From DASTCC01 sp035711465 (GTDB lineage: Bacteria; Acidobacteriota; Vicinamibacteria; Vicinamibacterales; SCN-69-37), in assembly GCA_035711465.1 (NCBI GenBank), contig DASTCC010000184.1, forward strand, positions 1 through 9,116: DNA of 9,116 bases. The letters run 5' to 3'. The position numbers were made by a program, and so were the translations under genes. How positions within the stretch are numbered: position 1 is the stretch's first letter; each line of letters starts with the position of its first letter. The notes under the pieces were generated by a model, which saw only the letters and a program-made list of their open reading frames with translations, was not told where the DNA came from and did no database searches. This document shows positions 1-5,791 of the stretch, piece after piece.

Positions 1-381
1 GACGTGCTGCCGGACGTCAGCGCCCTTGCTGCGCGCGTTGTCGAGCAGCATCCGATCGAACTCGCCGCGCCAGACCTGCCACGTCTGCGAGCACTCGTGT
101 CGAATCGTCTGGAAGAAGTAGAACGGCTGCGAGACCTTGCCGGTGATCGACACGAACTGCACGCTGTATTTCTTCGGACACGCCGACTTGCGCAGCCAGT
201 CGACGACGCCGAGGCGATTGAGCGTGAACCAGGTGTAGGGAATCAGCGACTCACCGATGTGGTAGCGGGGAAACGGCTCGCGCTCGAGCAGCAGCACTCG
301 GTGGCCGTGCTCGGCCAGGAGGGCGGCAGCCGTCGAGCCCGACGGGCCCCCGCCAATCACTATCGCGTCGTAGTCATTCAT
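1..381 (-). CDS. FAD-dependent oxidoreductase, flavin-dependent halogenase-like (N-terminal fragment, runs off left edge)
   Basis: The visible 127 residues are the FAD-binding start of a flavoprotein monooxygenase/halogenase. MNDYDAIVIGGGPSGSTAAA carries the Rossmann GxGxxG as G10-x-G12-x-x-G15. An acidic residue at the end of strand beta-2 (LLLERE, E33) would bind the FAD ribose. FPRYHIGESL (37-46) is the block typical of flavin-dependent halogenases and the related geranylgeranyl-reductase group. QVWRGEFDRMLLDNA (about 103-117) also fits that superfamily. The halogenase-specific WxWxIP motif would lie beyond the left edge, so halogenation versus plain oxidation or reduction cannot be settled here. 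The start at 381 is chosen because GGGGAG lies 5 nt upstream and the Rossmann fold begins at once. The gene follows the radical SAM gene by 92 bp on the same strand, so the two are probably cotranscribed and act on the same product. Confident in the flavoprotein family, moderate on halogenase. Confidence 0.85.
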   Translation of the reverse strand, partial: MNDYDAIVIGGGPSGSTAAALLAEHGHRVLLLEREPFPRYHIGESLIPYTWFTLNRLGVVDWLRKSACPKKYSVQFVSITGKVSQPFYFFQTIRHECSQTWQVWRGEFDRMLLDNARSKGADVRQHV

Positions 382-449
382 TCGTACTCCCCGTCGGGGC
401 GGGCGGACCGACCCCCGGTCCGCCCTGCTGTCGCTGGAGATTCCACCAT
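378..449 (-). CDS. possible 23-codon leader ORF overlapping the halogenase-like start
   Basis: A short reading frame begins MVESPATAGRTGG and ends GEYE, with its TGA overlapping the flavoprotein ATG as ATGA. AGGGA lies 7 nt upstream of its ATG. The perfect hairpin at 401-425 falls inside it. The layout would allow translational coupling or a leader-peptide arrangement. The peptide is Gly/Arg/Pro-rich as expected of random GC-rich DNA, and no family is recognised, so chance is a serious alternative. Confidence 0.2.
   Translation of the reverse strand: MVESPATAGRTGGRSARPDGEYE
387..399 (-). promoter_or_regulatory. ribosome-binding site of the halogenase-like gene, inside a mini-hairpin
   Basis: GGGGAG (392 down to 387) sits 5 nt before the ATG at 381 and decides that start. 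Its four Gs can pair with CCCC just upstream in the mRNA (399-396 with 392-389, 3-nt loop). The Shine-Dalgarno sequence is therefore potentially occluded. The short stem makes functional sequestration only a possibility. Confidence 0.45.
401..425 (-). promoter_or_regulatory. strong GC hairpin between the radical SAM and halogenase-like genes
   Basis: GGGCGGACC (401-409) and GGTCCGCCC (417-425) are perfect inverted repeats with a 7-nt loop, giving a 9-bp stem of eight G-C pairs and one A-T pair. It lies in the 92-bp spacer 20 bp upstream of the halogenase-like start. There is no U-run after it in either direction, so it is not a canonical intrinsic terminator. An attenuator, an mRNA-processing or stability element, or a protein-binding palindrome would all fit. 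Confidence 0.5.
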
Positions 450-473
450 GGTCGATTCCCTGGCGCCGACGTC

Positions 474-1805
474 TTACGTATATCTGACGTTGCGATGCTG
501 CGGCAGAAAGAACCGATGCAGCAGCATGTCGACGCGCAGCAGACCGGCGCGCGTGAGGGCGATGCGATCCGGAGCGCCCGGCGCCAGATAGCCGTCGTCC
601 TGCAGGGATCGCCAGACGCCGGCAAAGCGCTCGCGGACGTCGACGCCGAACTTCGCCTCGAAGTAGCTCGGCCGAATCGCGCCGCGCTTGAGCTGCAGGA
701 TCGTCTCGCGAATCAGCCGTTCGTCGTCGCTCGGTCGGTAGGCGCGGCCGAGCGGCAACTCGCCGCGCTCGATCGCGGCGGCGTACGCCTCCCAGGTGTC
801 GACGTTCTGCATGTGGACGCCGTTGACGTGGCCGAAGGACGCGACGCCGATCGCGGCCAGATCCGCGCCCTGCCACAGCTGATCCCGATAGATGAACGTC
901 GTCGTCGCCGGATCCTTGACTGCGGTGTAGGCTGATCCGACCGTGTAGCCGGCGCGCTCGAGCGCCGCGAACGCCTCGTCCATCCAGCGCCGGCGGGTGT
1001 CCCAGCTGGCGATCTGCTGCCCTCGAAACTGTCCTTCGCCCTTCAACAGGTCGCCGCTGATCGTGGTGTTGAACGGCAGCTCGAGCTGATAGATGGTCAC
1101 CGAGTCGGGCTCGAGCTCGAGCGTGCGCGCGATGCAGGTGCGCCAGTTGGCGTCGGTCTCGCCGAGCATGCCGGCGATGAGATCGATGTTGATCTGCGGG
1201 AAGCCGAGCTGGCGCGCGAACTCGTAGGCGCGCCCGATCTCGGGCGACCGATGCGCGCGTCCGTTCACCTCGAGAATGCCGTCGTCGAAGTTCTCGACGC
1301 CGAGGCTGAGACGGGTGACGCCGAGATCGCGAATCACCTGCAGCTTCGCCTCGGTGAGCGTGCCCGGTTCGCACTCGAACGTGATCTCCTCGGCGCGCGC
1401 CCAGGTGGTCGCCGCGGTCAACCGCTCGACGAGCGATCGCAGCTGCGTCGTCGACAGGAACGACGGCGTGCCGCCGCCGAAGTAGACGAAGTCGATCGGC
1501 CGATCCGCGATCGCGCGCGTGCGCCGCAGCAGATCCCATTCGCGGGCGACGAGATCGAGATACTCCTCGACCTGCCGGGCGTTCTTGTCGGTGTAGACCC
1601 GGAAATAGCAGAAGTGGCAGCGCTTTCGGCAGAACGGGATGTGGAGGTACAGGCCGAGTGGCGCGGTGGAAGGCGGCGAGGCCAGCGCGGGCACGGCGTC
1701 TCGTCCCACGGCATCGCGGCTCCAGACCGAAAATGGCGGATAGTTGGCGACGAAGTAGCTGCCGACCTCCGGTTCAGCGAGGCCGGCCACACGATTCTCT
1801 GTCAT
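474..1805 (-). CDS. HemN/HemW-like radical SAM enzyme (coproporphyrinogen III oxidase family)
   Basis: 443-residue cytoplasmic radical SAM protein. LYLHIPFCRKRCHFCYF (52-68) supplies the CX3CX2C ligands C59, C63 and C66 for the 4Fe-4S cluster. GGGTP (110-114) is the SAM-contact loop. LSLGVENFDDGIL (167-179), INIDLIAGM (205-213) and SVTIYQLELP (235-244) follow HemN family blocks in order. The HemN_C-like winged domain is about 355-432 (RPSDDERLIRETILQLKRG onward). The genuine HemN CX3CX2CXC fourth cysteine is replaced (HFCYF), as in HemW and class C radical SAM methyltransferases or cyclopropanases, so haem synthesis is unlikely. Its partner, 92 bp downstream, is a halogenase-like flavoprotein, which points to secondary-metabolite or lipid tailoring (inference). 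The start at 1805 has a weak GGA 5 nt upstream. An ATG at 1877 would add 24 residues of unconvincing sequence without a ribosome-binding site. Substrate unknown. Confidence 0.9.
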   Translation of the reverse strand: MTENRVAGLAEPEVGSYFVANYPPFSVWSRDAVGRDAVPALASPPSTAPLGLYLHIPFCRKRCHFCYFRVYTDKNARQVEEYLDLVAREWDLLRRTRAIADRPIDFVYFGGGTPSFLSTTQLRSLVERLTAATTWARAEEITFECEPGTLTEAKLQVIRDLGVTRLSLGVENFDDGILEVNGRAHRSPEIGRAYEFARQLGFPQINIDLIAGMLGETDANWRTCIARTLELEPDSVTIYQLELPFNTTISGDLLKGEGQFRGQQIASWDTRRRWMDEAFAALERAGYTVGSAYTAVKDPATTTFIYRDQLWQGADLAAIGVASFGHVNGVHMQNVDTWEAYAAAIERGELPLGRAYRPSDDERLIRETILQLKRGAIRPSYFEAKFGVDVRERFAGVWRSLQDDGYLAPGAPDRIALTRAGLLRVDMLLHRFFLPQHRNVRYT

Positions 1806-1841
1806 CGATTCCAAACGTCTCGGCGCAGGCCCGCTCAAGGC

Positions 1842-1849
1842 TTTATACT
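1842..1849. promoter_or_regulatory. possible -10 element(s), TATAAA on minus and TATACT on plus
   Basis: TTTATACT is an isolated AT-rich octamer in GC-rich DNA. Read on the minus strand it gives TATAAA about 37 nt before the radical SAM start, a sensible distance for a -10 box. Read on the plus strand it gives TATACT, about 220 nt before the receptor. No convincing -35 hexamer was found at 16-18 bp on either strand, so this is a weak call. Confidence 0.25.
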
Positions 1850-1966
1850 GCGGCGGTTTCCCATCCGTTTCGCCCATCGCCAGAACGACTTACGGCATAT
1901 GACCGAAAGCGGACGCTCCCATCATGTACGGGCGGCAGGCAGCACAGGCATCTCCAACCTATCAGT

Positions 1967-2051
1967 AATCGGGAAATCGGGTATTCGGCAATCGGGTAAT
2001 CGGGGGAGAGGCCGTCGGGCAATCCGGGAAACCTGTAATCGAGCAATCGAA
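1967..2051. repeat. degenerate AATCGGG tandem repeat tract
   Basis: AATCGGG occurs at 1967-1973, 1975-1981, 1990-1996 and 1998-2004, with a diverged copy (ATTCGGC) at 1983-1989. The unit-to-unit spacing is 8, 8, 7 and 8 nt. Looser copies follow at 2021-2028 (AATCCGGG), 2037-2043 (AATCGAG) and 2045-2051 (AATCGAA). The plus strand has four G-runs (1971-1973, 1979-1981, 1994-1996, 2002-2006) with loops of 5, 12 and 5 nt, so a G-quadruplex is conceivable. The tract ends just before the receptor ribosome-binding site and lies in its 5' leader or promoter. Confidence 0.75.
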
Positions 2052-2058
2052 GCCTTCG

Positions 2059-2064
2059 GGAGGG
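2059..2064 (+). promoter_or_regulatory. ribosome-binding site of the TonB-dependent receptor
   Basis: GGAGGG lies 5 nt before the ATG at 2070. That ATG is immediately followed by a signal peptide, so this site fixes the start. An out-of-frame ATG at 2065 lies in the spacer and opens only nine codons. Confidence 0.75.
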
Positions 2065-2069
2065 ATGGG

Positions 2070-5000
2070 ATGGTTCGGCAGTGGGCGATCCTGACAATCG
2101 TCGCGGCGCTCGGGACCGGCGCCGCGCACGCGCAGTCGGCCCGGGGGACCGTGCAGGGGCGCGTCATCGACGCGACTGGCGCCGTCATCGCCGGCGCGAC
2201 GGTGGCGGTCATCAACGACGCGACCGGTTTCAGAACCGAGACGCAGAGCGACACGGACGGACGGTATCGCGTCGCGTCGCTCGATCCGGCGACGTACCGG
2301 CTGGACGTCTCGCAGGCGGGCTTTCGCCGCGCCGTGCAATCGTTCACCGTGCGCGTCGGTCAGGAGCTGTTGATCGACGTGCCGTTAGAGACCGGTCCGG
2401 TCGCCGAGACGGTCACGGTGACGGCCGCGAACGCGGGGCTCGAGCGCGTCGGCACGGCGCTCGTGACGCGGTTCGATCCGGCGACGATCGCGAATCTGCC
2501 GCTCGACGGCCGCAACTTCCTCGATCTGGCGCTGCTCACCGCGGGCTCGGCGCCGCCGGCGCAGGGATCCGCCGGCTCGGTGCGCGGCGACTTCACGTTC
2601 AACGTCAACGGCGGCCGCGAGGACGCGAACGCGTACGTGCTCGACGGCGCCTACAACTTCGATCCGAAGCTCAACACCGTCGGCGTGCGGCCGCCGGTCG
2701 ACGGCATCCGCGAGTTCGCGGTCGTCACCAGCACGCCGGACGCGTCGTACGGCAAGAACGCCGCGGCGCAGATCAGCATCGTGACGCAGTCGGGCACGAA
2801 CCGGCTGCGCGCGACCGCTTACGAGTTCCTGCGCACCGGCCTGTTTGGCGCGCGCAACTTCTTCGCCCCGGAGAACGAAGACGCGCCCGATTACGTGCGC
2901 CATCAGTACGGCGGATCGATCGGCGGCGCGATCAAGCCCGATCGGCTGTTCTTCTTCGCCGACTACGAAGGCATGCGGCTCGACGAAGGCATCACTCGCG
3001 TCACCACGGTGCCGACGCTCGCCGAACGCGTCGGCGACTTCTCGGCGAGCGCGTTTCCGAAGCCGCTGAACCCGCAGACCGGCCAGCCGTTTCCGAACGA
3101 TCAGATCCCGACCGGGATGCTGAATCAGATCGGACTGGCGATCGCCGGGCTCTACCCGCGCCCCAACCGCGAAGGGCCGACCGGCAACTTCGTGTCGTCG
3201 CCGAGTCAGATCGACAACGTCGATCAGTTCGACGTCCGCGTCGACTACGTCGGCCAGAACTACCGGATCATGTCGCGCTACAGCTTCTCGGACCGGCGGC
3301 TGTTCGAGCCGTTCGCCGGCTTGCAGTTCGCCGCCGTGCCCGGGTTCGGCAACGACGTGCCGCGCAACGCGCAGAACTTCGTCGTCTCGGATACCCGGAC
3401 GCTGGGCACGCGCTACGTCAACGAGGCGCGCTTTTCGTACTCGCGCATCGCCCAGTCGGTGCTGCACGAAGGACGCGACGACGACCTGAACTCGCAGGTC
3501 GGGCTGCCGAACCTGTCGCCGAACGAACGCGACTGGGGCCTGTCGTTCATCACCGTCGCCAGCTACTCGTCGCTCGGCGACGAATACAACAACCCGCAGG
3601 ACAGCACCGCGAACCTCTGGCAGCTCTCCGACACGCTGTCATGGACGCAGGACCGCCACGTCCTCAAGGCCGGCGTCGAATTTCGCGGCGTCGGCCAGGA
3701 CGCGTTCCGCGACGTGCAATCGCGCGGGCTGCTGCAGTTCACCAACGTCGCTTTCACGCACAACGCGCTCGCCGATCTGCTGATCGGGCTGCCGACGGTG
3801 ACGGTCGGCGCCGCCGTCGACAATCCCCAGCGGCTGCGCACGCACAGCTTCGCGATGTTCCTGCAGGACTCGTATCAGTTCTCGCCGACGGTGGCGTTCA
3901 ACGCCGGCCTGCGCTACGAGTACAACGCGCCGCCGGTCGATGCCGATGATCGCGTGACGCTTTACGATCCCGAGACCGGGACGATCGTGCCGGTCGGCAC
4001 CGGGGGCATGCCGCGCGCCGGCTACGACGCCGACAGGAACAACTTCGCGCCGCGCCTCGGCGCCGCCTGGAGCGTCCGCCCCGACACCGTCGTACGGACC
4101 GGCTACGGCATCGCCTACGACCAGTCGGCGCTGGCGCCGAACGAGTTCCTGTACTTCAACACGCCGTACTACGACCTGAACACCTACTTCTCGGTGCCGC
4201 AGGCGAACTACTTCCTGACGCTCGACGATCCGTTCCCCGCGAACTTCCCGATCCCGCTGCCCGAATCGGCCACCGCGGTGCAGCGAGACCTGCGGACGGC
4301 GTACCTGCACCAGTGGAACGTCAACGTGCAGCACCAGCTCGACGACTACCGGACGATCGAGGTGGCATGGGTGGCCTCGCGCGGGCGCAATCTGCTGACC
4401 GCGCGCGACCTCAACCAGCCCGAGCCGAGCCCGGACATCCCGAACCCGCGGCCGAACCCGGCGTTCGCGGACATCACGTTTCTCGAATCGCGCGGCCGAT
4501 CGAGCTACGACGCGCTGCAGGTACGCATGGATCAGCGCCTGTATCGGGCCGTGGCGTTCTCGGGTGCCTACACGCTCGGCAACTCGATGGACGATGCCTC
4601 CGGGTTCTTCCCGAGCGCCGGCGACGCGAATTTTCCGCAGGACAGCAACAACCCTGACGCCGAATGGTCGCGATCGAACTTCGACGTCCGCCACCGCTTC
4701 ACGCTGACCGGCCTCTACGAGATTCCCTTCGGCGCCAATCGCCGCTGGGATCGCGACGGCGTGGTCGCCACGATCCTCGGCAACTGGGACGTCCACGGCA
4801 TCCTGACGCTGCAGTCGGGGGCGCCGTTCACCGTCGCGATTCACCCGGACATCGACAACAGCAACACCGGCCGCGCCAACCTCGGCTTCGGATCGAACGA
4901 TCGCCCGAACCAGGTCGGCGATCCGACGGCCGTCGATCAGTCCGAACGGCAGTGGTTCGACACGGCCGCGTTCGTGTTCCCGCCCTTCGGCACCTTCGGC

Positions 5001-5234
5001 GACGTCGGCCGCAACTCCCTCGAAGGCCCGGGCTACAAGAACCTCAACCTCGCCTTCTCACGCAACGTCGCGCTCGCACCCGGGACGCTTCAGATCCGGC
5101 TCGAGTTCTTCAATCTGTTCAACTGGACGAACCTCGGCTTGCCCGACAACTTCCTCGGCTCGCCGACGTTCGGGCAGATTCTCTCCGCGGGCGCGCCGCG
5201 GCGGTTTCAGATCGGCGTCCGGTTTCTTTACTGA
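2070..5234 (+). CDS. Oar-like TonB-dependent outer-membrane receptor with carboxypeptidase-regulatory-like domain
   Basis: 1054-residue outer-membrane protein of the Oar-like group, which imports or binds large or scarce substrates using TonB energy; the substrate is unknown. The signal peptide MVRQWAILTIVAALGTGAAHA is probably cleaved after A21 (AHA|QS). Residues about 27-108 (GTVQGRVIDATGAVIAGATV...DTDGRYRVASLDPATYRLDV) form an Ig-like CarboxypepD_reg domain. VAETVTVTA (111-119) could serve as a TonB box. The plug runs about 112-240, with FNVNGGREDANAYVLDGAYNF (176-197, allowing for flanks) as the family block. The rest is the beta-barrel, including RLFFFADYEGMR and FPNDQIPTGMLNQIG, and ends RRFQIGVRFLY with the aromatic C-terminus expected for Bam recognition. 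Length is typical for this family (about 1000-1150). The frame is open upstream to 1251 but that stretch is antisense to the radical SAM gene. The gene is followed closely by a small membrane protein gene. Confidence 0.95.
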   Translation: MVRQWAILTIVAALGTGAAHAQSARGTVQGRVIDATGAVIAGATVAVINDATGFRTETQSDTDGRYRVASLDPATYRLDVSQAGFRRAVQSFTVRVGQELLIDVPLETGPVAETVTVTAANAGLERVGTALVTRFDPATIANLPLDGRNFLDLALLTAGSAPPAQGSAGSVRGDFTFNVNGGREDANAYVLDGAYNFDPKLNTVGVRPPVDGIREFAVVTSTPDASYGKNAAAQISIVTQSGTNRLRATAYEFLRTGLFGARNFFAPENEDAPDYVRHQYGGSIGGAIKPDRLFFFADYEGMRLDEGITRVTTVPTLAERVGDFSASAFPKPLNPQTGQPFPNDQIPTGMLNQIGLAIAGLYPRPNREGPTGNFVSSPSQIDNVDQFDVRVDYVGQNYRIMSRYSFSDRRLFEPFAGLQFAAVPGFGNDVPRNAQNFVVSDTRTLGTRYVNEARFSYSRIAQSVLHEGRDDDLNSQVGLPNLSPNERDWGLSFITVASYSSLGDEYNNPQDSTANLWQLSDTLSWTQDRHVLKAGVEFRGVGQDAFRDVQSRGLLQFTNVAFTHNALADLLIGLPTVTVGAAVDNPQRLRTHSFAMFLQDSYQFSPTVAFNAGLRYEYNAPPVDADDRVTLYDPETGTIVPVGTGGMPRAGYDADRNNFAPRLGAAWSVRPDTVVRTGYGIAYDQSALAPNEFLYFNTPYYDLNTYFSVPQANYFLTLDDPFPANFPIPLPESATAVQRDLRTAYLHQWNVNVQHQLDDYRTIEVAWVASRGRNLLTARDLNQPEPSPDIPNPRPNPAFADITFLESRGRSSYDALQVRMDQRLYRAVAFSGAYTLGNSMDDASGFFPSAGDANFPQDSNNPDAEWSRSNFDVRHRFTLTGLYEIPFGANRRWDRDGVVATILGNWDVHGILTLQSGAPFTVAIHPDIDNSNTGRANLGFGSNDRPNQVGDPTAVDQSERQWFDTAAFVFPPFGTFGDVGRNSLEGPGYKNLNLAFSRNVALAPGTLQIRLEFFNLFNWTNLGLPDNFLGSPTFGQILSAGAPRRFQIGVRFLY

Positions 5235-5257
5235 AGGCGCTGCTGTACGCTCTGCCG

Positions 5258-5710
5258 ATGCCATGGATCGTTTTCGCAGCAGGCGCGGCGCTGGCGTGGG
5301 GCACCTACGGGCCGGCGATGCATGAAGGGCAGGTGCGGCTCGGCAGTCCATTCCGCGCGCTGCTGTGCGTCGGCTTCGCCTACTTCCTCGTCGGCGTCAT
5401 CGTCCCGAGCCTCGTCCTGCTGTCGCAGGGGGAGCTCGGGCGTGGCTGGAATTCGGGCGGGTTCGCCGCCGCGACCGTCGGCGGCGTGATGGGCGCGTGC
5501 GGCGCGCTCTTCGTCATCTTCGCGTTCCGCGCCGGCGGCGTGCCGATGTACGTGATGCCGATCGTCTTCGGCCTCGCGCCGGTCGTCAACGTGATCACGA
5601 CGATGCTGCTGCATCCGCCGAAAGTCACACCGAATCCGATGCTGTGGCTCGGGATGGCGCTGGTCGCGATTGGGGCGGCGCTGGTGCTTTACTTCAAGCC
5701 TGCGGCCTGA
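5258..5710 (+). CDS. small multi-pass membrane protein, half-size EamA/DMT-like
   Basis: 150 residues, almost entirely hydrophobic, with about five predicted helices: 2-20, 32-54, 67-88, 94-114 and 124-146. Recognisable pieces are AWGTYGPAMHEGQ after helix 1, CVGFAYFLVGVIVPSLVLL in helix 2, APVVNVITTMLLHPPK in helix 4, and a terminal LVLYFKPAA. The AWG..GP start and the repeating small-residue helices resemble one half of an EamA/DMT transporter, which has about 10 helices. A half-size protein would need to dimerise. I associate similar stand-alone proteins with Acidobacteriota and Planctomycetota but cannot verify this. The ATG at 5258 is 23 bp past the receptor stop, so the two are probably cotranscribed. 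The ribosome-binding site is poor (GAAGG lies 20 nt upstream), so translation may depend on the receptor or start at an upstream CTG. Substrate unknown. Confidence 0.8.
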   Translation: MPWIVFAAGAALAWGTYGPAMHEGQVRLGSPFRALLCVGFAYFLVGVIVPSLVLLSQGELGRGWNSGGFAAATVGGVMGACGALFVIFAFRAGGVPMYVMPIVFGLAPVVNVITTMLLHPPKVTPNPMLWLGMALVAIGAALVLYFKPAA

Positions 5711-5733
5711 GGCCGCCAGCTTGAAGGTGTCAG

Positions 5734-5771
5734 GGGGCTAGTCCCGGCTTTCGCCGAACGGGACAGGCCCC
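5734..5771. terminator. bipartite palindrome at the convergent gene junction, terminator or REP-like
   Basis: GTCCCG (5741-5746) pairs with CGGGAC (5759-5764). After a 2x2 internal loop, GGGGC (5734-5738) pairs with GCCCC (5767-5771), an 11-bp interrupted stem. It sits between the stop of the plus-strand membrane protein (5710) and the stop of the minus-strand propeller protein (5794), exactly where a bidirectional terminator is needed. No T-tract follows on either side. The preceding GGTGTCAGGGGG context also looks like extragenic palindromic repeats mobilised by REP-associated transposases (from memory), so that is the alternative. Confidence 0.5.
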
Positions 5772-5791
5772 GAGCCCCGAGTCGCGAGCCG

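Larger units (their letters stand above)
1806..2069. other. divergent intergenic region between the radical SAM and TonB-receptor genes
   Basis: These 264 bp separate two divergently transcribed genes and must hold both promoters. The segment near 1841-1850 is AT-richer than the surroundings. The receptor-proximal 100 bp are dominated by AATCGGG repeats. No credible small gene was seen. The plus-strand frame stays open here, but only as an upstream extension of the receptor frame. Confidence 0.7.

Noticed and set aside
1806..1877. Upstream ATG (1877) for the radical SAM protein
   Set aside because: It adds 24 residues with no family resemblance, no ribosome-binding site, and would cover the only candidate -10 element. 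1805 is preferred, though not proven.
1251..2069. In-frame open extension of the TonB receptor upstream to 1251
   Set aside because: It is antisense to the radical SAM gene up to 1805 and then runs through repeats. The signal peptide and GGAGGG place the real start at 2070.
2065..2094. Nine-codon out-of-frame ORF from ATG 2065 overlapping the receptor start
   Set aside because: The ATG lies only immediately after the Shine-Dalgarno sequence with no spacer, so efficient initiation is unlikely.
2081..3949. Long plus-strand reading frame of about 620 codons overlapping the receptor
   Set aside because: The translation is extremely Arg/Ala-rich with no domain pattern and is the +1 frame shadow of a clear TonB receptor in GC-rich DNA.
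2385..4844. Long minus-strand reading frames antisense to the receptor
   Set aside because: Arg/Val/Glu-rich translations without family features, explained by third-position GC bias of the receptor gene.
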